DNA of 64,000 nt from UBA8914 sp034002905 (GCA_034002905.1 JAVEZQ010000010.1:1-64000); one strand, 5' to 3'; positions 44,901-53,245 are shown, counted from the stretch's first letter. Numbers and translations: made by a program. The notes: a model not told the origin generated them from the letters alone.

Positions 44901-46115
44901 TTATTTGTGATTTTTGTAGATCAGCGCGTAGAGACTGTTGGTCGTGAAAAACTTGAACAGGAAGACGCTCAAAAGCGCTATTGCTGGGCCAGCCTGATCG
45001 GCAATCATCCCGATGATCAGGGCAGCAACGCCCGTGACAATAGAAGAAGCAAAGGAAATAAGCGATCCCATCGTCGAGCGCTGCGCATCGGAGAAATTAA
45101 TCTGCTGCAGCGTTTTATCGGCAGGGAAGCCGATAGCATAGCTCACCTGTGTTCCAAAGAGCAGAATAAAGGGCGAGAAGACATTTGCCGTCATATAGGC
45201 TGTCAAGGAAAAGACCGAACCGAAAAGATTTGTGCCCCAAAGCGTTTTTAAAGGGCCAAATCTTTTAATTACAAGATTGGAAAACCAAAACCCAACAGCG
45301 CCGATGCTGTTTTGCGCCGTGCGATAGAGTGGCACGGCCCAACTTGGCCACACGTAATCGACAAAGCCGGGCATGATGTTATGACTGGCGGTTCCCAGCC
45401 CGTCGCGCAGGGCTGTCGCAGCGGCATAGAGGCGCAGTTTGGGGTTCTGAGCAATCAGCTTGGCCGCTTTAAGCATGTGCCGGACAGAGCTGTCTTTCTC
45501 GACATCGATCTTGCGCCGGGGCGGCTCAATCACAAAGGCAGCGGTCAGCAGATTGAGAGAAGCGGGGATTAGGGTAAAAAGCGCCAAAAGCTTATAGGAG
45601 GCGCCCATAAAAAGAAGCGCTGTGGCGATCAAGCCCGATATGGCGAGGCCTAATTGTTCGAGCGAGCCGATACGCCCTAAGATCTTGCTGATTTGACCTG
45701 TTTGGCGATAATGAGAGAGTGTTTCATAGATGAGCGCATCATTATTCCCGCTCATCAATGCAGTGGCCAATCCAACGCAAAGACCACCCGCAAAAACGGC
45801 GGGGAGACCGACAGCAGGAAAGGTGAGGGCGATCACAAAACAAACGGTCGCCAGCATCTCGACAAAGGTTGCGACAAGGAGGGTTTTTCTACGCCCCCAT
45901 TTGTCGGACAAGACGCCCGTCGGCACTTCAAAGAAAGCCGCCGAGATAAATAGAACCGAATTGACCGCCATCCCCAGCGTATAGGAACCGGTAATCGCGG
46001 CATACATCAGGATCGTGATGGGGTAATAGAGGCGAAGGCTCCCTAAAAACCCATTTGCCATAACGAGTGGGATATTTCGTTTTAAATTGCGTTTGATATA
46101 GATTTTCTTGCGCAT
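44901..46115 (-). CDS. MFS transporter
   Basis: A 404-residue inner-membrane permease with about 12 hydrophobic segments. The loop between segments 2 and 3 carries GVLSDKWGRRKTL, the classic MFS signature GxLxDRxGRR. It begins with a very basic stretch (RKKIYIKRNLKRN) before the first helix. The substrate cannot be assigned; the nearest relatives I can think of are uncharacterised drug or sugar exporters. It is upstream of nothing obvious and is followed by the shared terminator. Confidence 0.88.
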   Translation of the reverse strand: MRKKIYIKRNLKRNIPLVMANGFLGSLRLYYPITILMYAAITGSYTLGMAVNSVLFISAAFFEVPTGVLSDKWGRRKTLLVATFVEMLATVCFVIALTFPAVGLPAVFAGGLCVGLATALMSGNNDALIYETLSHYRQTGQISKILGRIGSLEQLGLAISGLIATALLFMGASYKLLALFTLIPASLNLLTAAFVIEPPRRKIDVEKDSSVRHMLKAAKLIAQNPKLRLYAAATALRDGLGTASHNIMPGFVDYVWPSWAVPLYRTAQNSIGAVGFWFSNLVIKRFGPLKTLWGTNLFGSVFSLTAYMTANVFSPFILLFGTQVSYAIGFPADKTLQQINFSDAQRSTMGSLISFASSIVTGVAALIIGMIADQAGPAIALLSVFLFKFFTTNSLYALIYKNHK

Positions 46116-46143
46116 ATAAAAGGTTTATCCCTAACGCTTCGAT

Positions 46144-46995
46144 TTACTTAGTCGTTGTAGATGATGCAGGAATAAAGGCGCCGGGATAGTCGATGTCGTA
46201 TTTTTGCATAATTGTATGATAGGCTCCGCTATTCACCAGCTCAATGACACCCGCATTCACAAGTTGTTGAAGGCGTAAATCGTCAATTCCCATTGCGATG
46301 ACATTGCCATAGCGACGAAGCGGTGGTTCAACTTTTAGATAACGCAGTTTCCCTGGATTCGTTTTGCTGTAGCCCTGAAACATAACTTTGGGAAAAACAA
46401 CAAAGTCAGTTTTCTTTGTTAAGACGTTCATCAAATTGTCGGCGGGCGTTCCCATGGGGGGAAGGGGGACGCCTTTGACAAGCGGAAACTCATTAATGGC
46501 TATGGTTTCCAGCACGTCTCCTTCCGAGTAAGCGGTCTTATATTCCTTTTTGTTGAGGTCGCCTATCAGGACAATTCCTGATTGAGGGAATCGATTATCC
46601 TCGGCGCGAACCAAGACATCAAATGTCCAATAAGAGAGTGGGTGGCTATACGCTAAATACTTACCGCGTACGGCATCATTGGTCATGCCTGCGCAAAAGG
46701 CATCGATTTTACCAGATCGAATGGCTTCTACAATTTGTCCCCAATCTATTTCTGCTGTCCATTCAATCTGAATTTTGCTGAGCCTGCCGATTTCGTTGAT
46801 CAGGTCAACAAAAAGTCCTGTCATTTTTCCGGTCTTGGGATCTTTGTACACCCCCGGTTCCCATGTTCCGTATCCGCAGCGCAAGGTTTGGGTTTTAATA
46901 ACGCGGTCATATCCTGTGTCGGATTTGGCGGCCTGTGCGGGCGTTGTTGAACTGATCAAAACAGAGATAAGGAATAAACATAGATAACGATGCAT
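46144..46995 (-). CDS. Periplasmic substrate-binding protein, family 3
   Basis: A 283-residue exported binding protein of the amino-acid type (SBP_bac_3). A signal peptide of about 24 residues ends in PAQAA. The mature part has LRCGYGTWEPGVYKD, MTGLFVDLINEIGRL and IRSGKIDAFCAGMTND, the usual order. ATG 46995 was chosen because GGAGAGG lies four bases upstream and the signal peptide begins there. No permease or ATPase gene is adjacent, so it may be an orphan or feed a transporter elsewhere. Confidence 0.85.
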   Translation of the reverse strand: MHRYLCLFLISVLISSTTPAQAAKSDTGYDRVIKTQTLRCGYGTWEPGVYKDPKTGKMTGLFVDLINEIGRLSKIQIEWTAEIDWGQIVEAIRSGKIDAFCAGMTNDAVRGKYLAYSHPLSYWTFDVLVRAEDNRFPQSGIVLIGDLNKKEYKTAYSEGDVLETIAINEFPLVKGVPLPPMGTPADNLMNVLTKKTDFVVFPKVMFQGYSKTNPGKLRYLKVEPPLRRYGNVIAMGIDDLRLQQLVNAGVIELVNSGAYHTIMQKYDIDYPGAFIPASSTTTK

Positions 46996-47076
46996 AAAAC
47001 CTCTCCAAATCACTAAAAGCTGGCGTAAAAAAACTAGTGCGAGTCTAGCCCTTGTTGTTGTTGATGTATAGAAGCT

Positions 47077-47919
47077 TTATATGTTTTTCAATTTAGGTAA
47101 ATTTTGGAAAAGTGGTTCCTTCCCATAATTCCCCGACAAGACCTGCAACTCGCGCGTACCGGCCTTTAGGGTGTTTTGCAGAACATCCTGCATCATCGCT
47201 GTTGTTTTTTGCAGGGCAATGGCGATGTCGGTGTCTTGTAGATAATGGCCTAGAAAGAGGGCGGAGAAAAGGTCGCCCGTGCCGTTAACGGGGGTCGGGA
47301 AAGAAACTTCGGGTGTATGAACCAGACCGGCCTTTCGCCCATCGCTGGCGAATATACTCAGCCCTTGGCCTTCACCTTCGAGCTTTAGGCCCGTGATAAC
47401 GATAATGCGCGTGCCTCGTTCGTGGAAAAACGCGGCGGCTGCTTTAAGGGTCGTCTTGTCTGTTATCTGAATGCCGCTGAGTGTCTCGGCCTCAAACTGG
47501 TTTGGCGTGATGATATCGGCGCGAAGGTCGCTCTTGAAGAAGTCGAGGACTTCGGGTTTCACAAAACAATTTGTGTTGCCGATCACAGGATCGCACAGGT
47601 AAAGGATATCGGGATTTTGCGCCTTGAACCGTTTGGCGATATCGGCCACGGCTTCGCAAATCTCGCGGCTACCCATATAGCCTGACAGGATCGCGCGGCA
47701 GGAGGAGACGAGCCCTAGCTCCTCGATCCCTCGCACAACATCCAGAATATGCTTGGCCGAAAAGATTTCGCCGCCCCATTTGCCATAGCCTGTGTGGTTT
47801 GAGAACTGGACAGTATAGACGGGCCAGACATCATACCCCATGGCTTGGAGGGGATAGGTCGCGGCCTTGTTCCCGACATAGCCATAGGCAACATGCGATT
47901 GGATCGATAGAATGCTCAT
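47077..47919 (-). CDS. pdxY: Pyridoxal kinase PdxY
   Basis: A 280-residue ribokinase-like enzyme that phosphorylates pyridoxal in the vitamin B6 salvage route. It begins ILSIQSHVAYGYVGNKAA and has LCDPVIGNTNCFVKPEV and the anion-hole motif TPVNGTGDLFSAL. Length is normal. The ATG still overlaps the TGA of a residual tyrS end (ATGA), a relic of coupling with tyrS that was broken by the methyltransferase insertion. Its first 100 bases are duplicated at 48703-48802. Confidence 0.95.
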   Translation of the reverse strand: MSILSIQSHVAYGYVGNKAATYPLQAMGYDVWPVYTVQFSNHTGYGKWGGEIFSAKHILDVVRGIEELGLVSSCRAILSGYMGSREICEAVADIAKRFKAQNPDILYLCDPVIGNTNCFVKPEVLDFFKSDLRADIITPNQFEAETLSGIQITDKTTLKAAAAFFHERGTRIIVITGLKLEGEGQGLSIFASDGRKAGLVHTPEVSFPTPVNGTGDLFSALFLGHYLQDTDIAIALQKTTAMMQDVLQNTLKAGTRELQVLSGNYGKEPLFQNLPKLKNI

Positions 47920-47962
47920 TCGGCAACTATAGCATAATAACCGCGCTTGCCAATTTTGATGT
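47863..47962. repeat. Left 100-bp direct repeat flanking the methyltransferase cassette
   Basis: This 100-bp segment recurs 840 bases to the right (48703-48802) with two mismatches, at 47889/48729 and 47893/48733. It covers the first 19 codons of intact pdxY plus a copy of the last codons of tyrS. Confidence 0.95.
47916..47962 (-). pseudogene. Residual 3' end of tyrS
   Basis: The last 15 codons and stop of tyrS (reading IGKRGYYAIVAE) are present here without the rest of the gene, as part of the left repeat. The functional copy ends at 48756. Confidence 0.9.
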
Positions 47963-47985
47963 GTGTGGGGGCGGCGGGTTCATGC

Positions 47986-48014
47986 TTTACGTTAACATTT
48001 GCCGACGCTATAGT
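47986..48014 (+). promoter_or_regulatory. Predicted sigma-70 promoter of the methyltransferase cassette
   Basis: A -35-like TTTACG (47986-47991), a 17-bp spacer and a -10-like TATAGT (48009-48014) lie 32 bases before the methyltransferase ATG. The promoter lies inside the inserted segment. Confidence 0.5.
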
Positions 48015-48046
48015 CTCGGACCTAACCATTTAAGGAGCAAAACTGT

Positions 48047-48679
48047 ATGCCGACGATCGAATGGAACAAGGGTTGGGCCTCTAATTTGACCGACTTTATG
48101 AACAATAAACTTACTGGCAAGTTCTATGGTGATCATTGGGGGGACCCAGAAGTAAGGGATGATTTAAAGAAGGTTGTGACAGAGCATCTTAGGCCATTTG
48201 TTTCTTCGACAACAACCTCGTTGGAAATTGGCAGTGGGGGAGGACGTTGGACGCAATATCTTCTACCGTCTAAACAAGTTTATTGTGTAGATTTGAATGC
48301 CGAAATGTTTGATGTATTGAAAGAACGATTCCCTGAGGCTCAAAATCTTGCTTTTGTTCACACAAAGGGAACGGATTTGCCGGGAATTGAGCCGGATAGC
48401 ATTGATTTTGTTTTTTCATTTGGAACATTCGTCCATTGTGATGTGCCGATTATTGAGTCGTATCTTCTCAGCTTGTACCCAGTGATTAAACAAACAGGTC
48501 GAGCCGTTATCCAGTTTGCTGACAAGAGGAAAAGGGCGGCAGCCGAAAATGTCGGTTTTGCCGAAACAACGCCGGACATATTCTCTGAGATTGCAAAAAA
48601 ATGCGGCTACAATGTCCTGCAGATGGACGATGAAACGGTGCCCCATTCGGCTATCGCACATATCGCACCAATAAAATAA
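48047..48679 (+). CDS. Class I SAM-dependent methyltransferase on an inserted cassette
   Basis: A 210-residue methyltransferase. Motif I is LEIGSGGGRWTQYL near residues 63-76; VYCVDLNAEMFDVLKERF holds the acidic residue that contacts the SAM ribose; SIDFVFSFGTFVHCD is motif IV. The substrate is not clear. The gene has its own ribosome site (AAGGAG) and likely promoter, and is more AT-rich than tyrS and pdxY. It lies between the two 100-bp direct repeats and runs opposite to both flanking genes, so it arrived by insertion. Confidence 0.88.
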   Translation: MPTIEWNKGWASNLTDFMNNKLTGKFYGDHWGDPEVRDDLKKVVTEHLRPFVSSTTTSLEIGSGGGRWTQYLLPSKQVYCVDLNAEMFDVLKERFPEAQNLAFVHTKGTDLPGIEPDSIDFVFSFGTFVHCDVPIIESYLLSLYPVIKQTGRAVIQFADKRKRAAAENVGFAETTPDIFSEIAKKCGYNVLQMDDETVPHSAIAHIAPIK

Positions 48680-48702
48680 TAGAAATCTTGAATAAGTGGA
48701 CT

Positions 48703-48759
48703 GGCCTTGTTCCCGACATAGCCATAGGTAACGTGCGATTGGATCGATAGAATGCTCAT
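48703..48759 (-). pseudogene. 5' fragment of pdxY
   Basis: Nineteen codons of pdxY from its ATG, overlapping the tyrS stop as ATGA, then cut off at the end of the repeat. It runs into the insert and cannot encode a functional kinase. Confidence 0.88.
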
Positions 48760-48802
48760 TCGGCAACTATAGCATAATAACCGCGCTTGCCAATTTTGAT
48801 GT
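48703..48802. repeat. Right 100-bp direct repeat flanking the methyltransferase cassette
   Basis: The second copy of the 100-bp repeat. It contains the functional 3' end of tyrS and a fragment of the pdxY 5' end. The two differences from the left copy fall in the pdxY fragment; one changes Ala to Thr relative to intact pdxY. Confidence 0.95.
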
Positions 48803-49994
48803 AGAGGGGTGACTGGGCGGGGCGAGCCACCTCCAATGCTGCTTCGGTAACCTTTTCCCCATTTACCGAGACTGCACCTGACGCAATCAGACGGCGGAGT
48901 TCCGCCCCGCTTTTCTGGGGATCAATCTTGCTGCAGAGCACGAGCAGGGGCAGGGACTCTCTCTTTCCAAAAACGTCACGCGCGGGTAGGGGCTCGTGTT
49001 CTTTGAGGCTCACGTCCTGCCCTTGAATCTGGGCGCTAAAGAAGGAGGCGGCCTCTTCAGCGGCTTCATCGCCATGGTATTGGGCGACAATATTCGCGGC
49101 GATGAGCTTTTTGACATTCATCGGATGAAGGGATCCATCATGGAGCCCTTGTTTGAGCGCAGCTACCTTTTTAGCGGAAAAGTCTGTGGCAAGATCCAGA
49201 TAATCAGGCATCAGCTTGTCAGAGATGGACATGGCTTTGCCAAACATATCACGTGGCGGCTCGGTTAGGCCGATGATGTTGTTTTTCGACTTGCTCATCT
49301 TTTCAACGCCGTCAAGACCAACGAGCAGGGGCATGGAGAGCACAGTTTGGGCTTCTATCCCCTCGGCCTCCTGCAGGGCGCGGCCAACCAGACAGTTGAA
49401 AAGCTGATCCGTCCCGCCAATTTCGATATCCGCTTTGATGGCGAGCGAGTCATGGCCCTGCAACAGCGGGTAAACAATCTCGTGCATGGAAATAGGCTGG
49501 CCATTTGCAAAGCGCGTGGCAAAGTCTTCGCGTTGCATAATCTGGGCGACAGTCATTCTGGACAGAAGGCGGATTACATCGGCAAACTGCATCGGGGCGA
49601 GCCACTCGGCATTAAACCTGATTTCGACATGATCCGTATTGATAACCTTGGAAAGTTGGGCGAGGTAAGTCTCGGCATTCGCGGCGACTTGTTCTGAAGA
49701 AAGGGGCGGGCGCGTTTTGTTGCGGCCCGTCGGATCGCCAATGCGCGCTGTAAAGTCACCGATAATGATGACAAGCTTGTGCCCAGCTTTTTGGAAATCG
49801 CGCATTTTTCTAAGCACAACGGCATGGCCGATATGCAAGTCCGGTGCGGTCGGATCAAACCCAAGCTTGATGATGAGTGACCGCTTTTCGCGTTCGGCTT
49901 GTTTTAGCTTTTGCGTCAGCCCATCTGGCGGCGTGATAATGGCAATGCCACGTTGGAGTTCGGACGTTGTTTCTTCGGTGAGTTGGGAACACAT
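48756..49994 (-). CDS. tyrS: Tyrosyl-tRNA synthetase
   Basis: Charges tRNA-Tyr. The 412-residue protein has the HIGH motif (LHIGHAVVL), the conserved IGDFTARIGDPTGR and the KMSKS loop (KMSKSKNN). A C-terminal S4-like RNA-binding domain ends the protein (RLIASGAVSVNGEKV). ATG 49994 was chosen because AAGGAGAG precedes it; an upstream in-frame extension is unlike the family. Its stop overlapped the pdxY start before the insertion. A leader hairpin at 50054 may affect its expression. Confidence 0.96.
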   Translation of the reverse strand: MCSQLTEETTSELQRGIAIITPPDGLTQKLKQAEREKRSLIIKLGFDPTAPDLHIGHAVVLRKMRDFQKAGHKLVIIIGDFTARIGDPTGRNKTRPPLSSEQVAANAETYLAQLSKVINTDHVEIRFNAEWLAPMQFADVIRLLSRMTVAQIMQREDFATRFANGQPISMHEIVYPLLQGHDSLAIKADIEIGGTDQLFNCLVGRALQEAEGIEAQTVLSMPLLVGLDGVEKMSKSKNNIIGLTEPPRDMFGKAMSISDKLMPDYLDLATDFSAKKVAALKQGLHDGSLHPMNVKKLIAANIVAQYHGDEAAEEAASFFSAQIQGQDVSLKEHEPLPARDVFGKRESLPLLVLCSKIDPQKSGAELRRLIASGAVSVNGEKVTEAALEVARPAQSPLYIKIGKRGYYAIVAE

Positions 49995-50350
49995 ATTTCT
50001 CTCCTTTTTTGTTGGGTGGGAGAAGTGCCTTCTGCTGTCTGTGGGAAAAATCAGCACCAGTCCCGTTGGGTAACGGCTGGTGCGAAAAAGAAGCCTCAGC
50101 CGCGTTTACGGTAATAAGCGTACTGGGCGTAAGAGGTGGTGTTTCGGCTTATCGAGGACGTCAGAAAGCCAACGCCTGAAAACGGACGTTTTTTGTTAAA
50201 GGCTATTTGATCTAAGGCCTGTAGCACGGCGTTATTACTCTCTAAATCGTTTCTGAAGCCGTGTCATTGTGACACAGGGCTATAGTGTATGGCAATCCTT
50301 TCGTATATTTTCGTTCAAGGGCAGAATAGGCTCGCAGCAAGAGTAAACAG
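49995..50350. other. Leader region of tyrS and spacer to the repeat array
   Basis: A 356-bp gap without a gene. It holds the hairpin at 50054-50083 (listed separately), a short perfect palindrome GTGTCA-TTG-TGACAC at 50261-50275 of unknown meaning, and the end of the tRNA-linked repeat array on its right side. Confidence 0.5.
50046..50083 (-). terminator. Terminator-like hairpin in the tyrS leader
   Basis: Stem GCACCAG/CTGGTGC (50054-50060 with 50077-50083) extended inward by CCGTT/AACGG with a two-base bulge, followed on the minus strand by TGATTTTT. It lies about 50 bases before the tyrS start, so it may be an attenuator for tyrS or the end of a transcript from the tRNA-Asn side. Confidence 0.5.
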
Positions 50351-50371
50351 CTTGTGCCGGAGGCACCGAGG

Positions 50372-50397
50372 AAAAAAAGACGGCGGGGAGGCCGTCT
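50372..50397 (-). terminator. Terminator hairpin in repeat unit 1
   Basis: Stem AGACGGC/GCCGTCT (50378-50397) followed on the minus strand by six or more T. It is the most distal of three near-identical terminators. Confidence 0.8.
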
Positions 50398-50512
50398 GTG
50401 TCGATCCATGGGTTTTATGGATAAAAAGTGGCTCCCTCGCGGTCGCGCGAAGCGCGGAGCCAAGAACCGGACGGACTCGAACCGCAATTCGGTTGTGTCG
50501 GAGGCACAGAGC

Positions 50513-50540
50513 AAAAAAAAAGACGGCGGGGAGGCCGTCT
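50513..50540 (-). terminator. Terminator hairpin in repeat unit 2
   Basis: The same 20-base hairpin at 50521-50540, followed on the minus strand by eight T. It is offset by exactly 143 bases from units 1 and 3. Confidence 0.8.
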
Positions 50541-50654
50541 GTGTCGATCCATGGGTTTTATGGATAAAAAGTGGCTCCCTCGCGGTCGCGCGAAGCGCGG
50601 AGCCAAGAACAGGACGGACTCGAACCGCAATTCGGTTGTGCCGGAGGCACAGAG

Positions 50655-50683
50655 CAAAAAAAAAGACGGCGGGGAGGCCGTCT
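50655..50683 (-). terminator. Terminator of tRNA-Asn
   Basis: The same hairpin at 50664-50683 with nine T on the minus strand, 31 bases past the tRNA CCA. It is the natural terminator of the tRNA gene. Confidence 0.85.
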
Positions 50684-50714
50684 GTGTTGATCCATGGGTT
50701 TTATGGATAAAAAG

Positions 50715-50790
50715 TGGCTCCCCGGGACGGACTCGAACCGCCGACCCGGTGATTAACAGTCACCTGCTCTACCAACTGAGCTACCGGGGA
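50715..50790 (-). tRNA. tRNA-Asn (anticodon GTT)
   Basis: A 76-nt cloverleaf with encoded CCA. Acceptor TCCCCGG pairs with CCGGGGA, discriminator G. Anticodon stem GGTGA/TCACC closes the loop CTGTTAA, giving GTT. The T-arm contains GGTTCGAGTCC. The gene is followed downstream by the tandem repeat array. It is divergent from tRNA-Leu. Confidence 0.95.
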
Positions 50791-50955
50791 ATAGGGAGCC
50801 ATCTATAATGGGAGTTTAGCGCCTGCGCAACCCCCTTCTTGGGGCTAAGCGCATGATTTTGGTTTTTTTGCCCTTTTCCCCTCATTTTTTTGAGGAAAGG
50901 GTCATAGTTACACTTTCACATTCGTCCAAAAATGTATTATACGGGTGTCCTGGTT

Positions 50956-51042
50956 GCGGGCATGGCGAAATCGGTAGACGCATCAGACTTAAAATCTGAA
51001 GCCAGCAATGGCGTGCCGGTTCAAGTCCGGCTGCCCGCACCA
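50956..51042 (+). tRNA. tRNA-Leu (anticodon TAA)
   Basis: An 87-nt class II tRNA with long variable arm and encoded CCA. Acceptor GCGGGCA pairs with TGCCCGC; the anticodon stem TCAGA/TCTGA closes loop CTTAAAA. It lies 51 bases before guaA on the same strand and may be co-transcribed with it. Confidence 0.95.
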
Positions 51043-51093
51043 GCCCATAAAGTTTAGTTTTAATGATATTTGATTGGGTGAATCGGGGCTGCT

Positions 51094-52638
51094 ATGAATA
51101 AAATCCTTATTCTTGATTTCGGGTCGCAGGTGACACAGCTGATTGCGCGGCGTGTGCGTGAAGCGGGCGTGTATTGCGAGATTCATCCATTTAACAAAAG
51201 CGATGAAGCGATCCGCTCCTTTAATCCTAAGGGGATCATCCTTTCGGGTGGCCCTGCCTCGACAACCGAAGAGGGGAGTCCCCGTGCGCCCAAAGCTGTG
51301 TGGGAATTGGGCGTGCCTGTTTTGGCGATCTGTTATGGGCAGCAGACAATGTGCATGCAGCTCGGCGGCATGGTCGAAAGTGGCCATCATCGTGAGTTTG
51401 GCAAGGCCGAATTGGAGATTAAAGAGCCTTGCTCTCTCTTTGATGATTTCTGGCCTGTGGGCAGCAAGCAGCAAATTTGGATGAGCCACGGCGATCGCGT
51501 CACAAAGATCCCCGAAGGCTTTAAGGTGGTCGCGACCAGTACTGGCGCGCCTTTTGCCTTCATTGTGAATGAAGAGAAAAAGTTTTACGCAACGCAGTTT
51601 CACCCTGAAGTCGTGCATACGCTGGATGGTGCGAAACTGCTGGGCAGCTTTGTCCACAAGATTTGTGGCCTCAGCAGCGAATGGAGTATGAAGGCTTTCC
51701 GTGAAACGGAAATCCAGAAAATCCGGCAGCAGGTTGGTGACGGCAAAGTGATTTGCGGTTTGTCCGGCGGTGTGGATAGCGCCGTAGCAGCTGTGTTGAT
51801 CCATGAAGCAATTGGCGATCAGCTCACCTGTATTTTTGTTGATACGGGATTGATGAGACAGGATGAAGGCCATGAAGTCGTCTCGCTGTTCCGCCAGCAT
51901 TACAATATTCCGCTTGTGGCTGTTGATGCGGGCAAACAATTCCTTGATGCGCTGAAGGGGGTCAGTGATCCCGAACAAAAGCGCAAAACGATCGGTAAGC
52001 TCTTTATTGATGTGTTTGAATCTGAAGCGCGTAAGATCGGCGGTGCACAGTTTTTGGCTCAGGGTACCTTGTACCCAGACGTGATTGAGAGCGTTTCTTT
52101 TACGGGTGGCCCCAGCGTCACGATTAAATCCCATCATAATGTGGGCGGATTGCCCGATCGTATGAATCTCAAACTTGTCGAGCCGCTTCGCGAACTTTTC
52201 AAGGATGAGGTGAGGGCTTTGGGACGTGAACTCGGCCTGCCCGAACATTTTGTCGGACGTCATCCTTTTCCGGGGCCGGGGCTTGCGATCCGTGTACTTA
52301 GTGACATTACGGAAGAAAAGCTTGCCATTTTACGCAAAGCCGATGTGGTTTATCTTGACGAGATTCGCAAGGCTGGCTTGTATGACGAGATATGGCAGGC
52401 CTTTGCCGTTCTTTTGCCTGTGCGCACGGTTGGTGTTATGGGGGATGGTCGTTCGTATGATCATGTGCTAGGATTGCGTGCGGTCACATCTGTGGACGGG
52501 ATGACGGCGGAAAGCTATCCCTTTGAACATGCTTTCCTTGCCAAGGTTGCTACGCGCATTATCAACGAGGTGCGGGGTGTCAACCGAGTCGTCTATGATG
52601 TCACCAGCAAGCCGCCCGGCACGATTGAGTGGGAATAG
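51094..52638 (+). CDS. guaA: GMP synthase (glutamine-hydrolysing)
   Basis: Converts XMP to GMP. The 514-residue protein has a class I amidotransferase domain with catalytic Cys in AICYGQQTMC and His/Glu in FHPEV, then the ATP pyrophosphatase domain (PP-loop GLSGGVDSAV) and the C-terminal dimerisation domain ending in KPPGTIEWE. All motifs are intact and the length is normal. It is followed 55 bases on by a small secreted-protein gene. Confidence 0.98.
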   Translation: MNKILILDFGSQVTQLIARRVREAGVYCEIHPFNKSDEAIRSFNPKGIILSGGPASTTEEGSPRAPKAVWELGVPVLAICYGQQTMCMQLGGMVESGHHREFGKAELEIKEPCSLFDDFWPVGSKQQIWMSHGDRVTKIPEGFKVVATSTGAPFAFIVNEEKKFYATQFHPEVVHTLDGAKLLGSFVHKICGLSSEWSMKAFRETEIQKIRQQVGDGKVICGLSGGVDSAVAAVLIHEAIGDQLTCIFVDTGLMRQDEGHEVVSLFRQHYNIPLVAVDAGKQFLDALKGVSDPEQKRKTIGKLFIDVFESEARKIGGAQFLAQGTLYPDVIESVSFTGGPSVTIKSHHNVGGLPDRMNLKLVEPLRELFKDEVRALGRELGLPEHFVGRHPFPGPGLAIRVLSDITEEKLAILRKADVVYLDEIRKAGLYDEIWQAFAVLLPVRTVGVMGDGRSYDHVLGLRAVTSVDGMTAESYPFEHAFLAKVATRIINEVRGVNRVVYDVTSKPPGTIEWE

Positions 52639-52693
52639 TCTTTATCCTTTCTCGTGGGCGGGTTCCTTTGACTCGATCTTGCGAGGTGCCTAC

Positions 52694-53245
52694 GTGAAAA
52701 AAGTCATCCTTATGCTTGCTGTTTTTTGCCTCGCGGCGTTTCCGGCACAGGCGGCGAAGCATTGCTACGATCTGGATCAGGTCAAGGCTGAGCGTATTTT
52801 GCGTCTCCATACAGAGATGATGGTCATTACCGTGACTTGTAAGCAAAGTTCTGTTGGACGGGATCTGGGGCGCGCCTACACAGATTTTACCAAAGAGCAT
52901 GCCAGCATTATCAAAAAGGCCGAAAAGTCCATGAAAGACTATTATGCGGCGATCTATGGCGGTGACGGGTTAAGCCGTCTTGACTCTTTGCGAACCAAAC
53001 TTGCGAATGAATATGGCCAGCAGGTTGCGGCAGAGTCAGCCCCTCTCTATTGCGAACAACGGCGTGATATTGTGACTCGTATTCGGGATTATAAAGGTTT
53101 CCCACTTGCCGACGAAAGCGCGCGAGTCTATGCAACGACTCTGACAGATGACCCTCCATGCTCCGAAAGCATACGTATGGCGGCAATCCCTCCCGCGAGA
53201 GACAAAAAAAGTCTCAAAAAAACAAAGGGAAAGGCTGGGAGTTGA
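52694..53245 (+). CDS. Secreted hypothetical protein
   Basis: A 183-residue protein with an N-terminal signal peptide (KKVILMLAVFCLAAFPAQA, cleaved near residue 20). The mature part is helical with four cysteines that could form two disulfides, and a Lys-rich tail. It resembles uncharacterised alphaproteobacterial periplasmic proteins but I cannot name a family. The GTG at 52694 is preceded by GAGG. It lies between guaA and atpG. Confidence 0.65.
   Translation: MKKVILMLAVFCLAAFPAQAAKHCYDLDQVKAERILRLHTEMMVITVTCKQSSVGRDLGRAYTDFTKEHASIIKKAEKSMKDYYAAIYGGDGLSRLDSLRTKLANEYGQQVAAESAPLYCEQRRDIVTRIRDYKGFPLADESARVYATTLTDDPPCSESIRMAAIPPARDKKSLKKTKGKAGS

Larger units (their letters stand above)
50351..50720 (-). 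repeat. Tandem repeat array attached to the 3' end of tRNA-Asn
   Basis: Two and a half units of 141-143 bp (50351-50490, 50491-50633, 50634-50720). Each complete unit, read on the minus strand, has 17 bases identical to the tRNA-Asn T-arm (copies at 50469-50485 and 50612-50628), a GC-rich hairpin insert absent from the tRNA, GGAGCCAC as at the tRNA 3' end, then a hairpin terminator. The third, partial unit is the natural 3' end of the tRNA. The copies are nearly identical, so the amplification is recent or kept uniform. The organisation resembles the rtT repeats downstream of E. coli tyrT. Confidence 0.9.

Noticed and set aside
47963..48702. Insertion sequence
   Set aside because: The inserted segment has no transposase and no terminal inverted repeats, and the 100-bp flanking repeats are far longer than IS target duplications.
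50351..50720. CRISPR array
   Set aside because: The repeated unit is about 143 bp without short repeat-spacer alternation, and each unit contains tRNA and terminator sequence; no cas genes are present.
50242..50808. Short Arg-rich frames on both strands within the tRNA-Asn repeats
   Set aside because: They owe their length to the repeat sequence and have no good start sites. A protamine-like product, as claimed for the E. coli tyrT repeats, cannot be excluded but is not supported.
50989..52263. A 424-codon open frame on the minus strand opposite guaA
   Set aside because: It overlaps guaA and part of tRNA-Leu, has no recognisable domain, and guaA has all its catalytic motifs.
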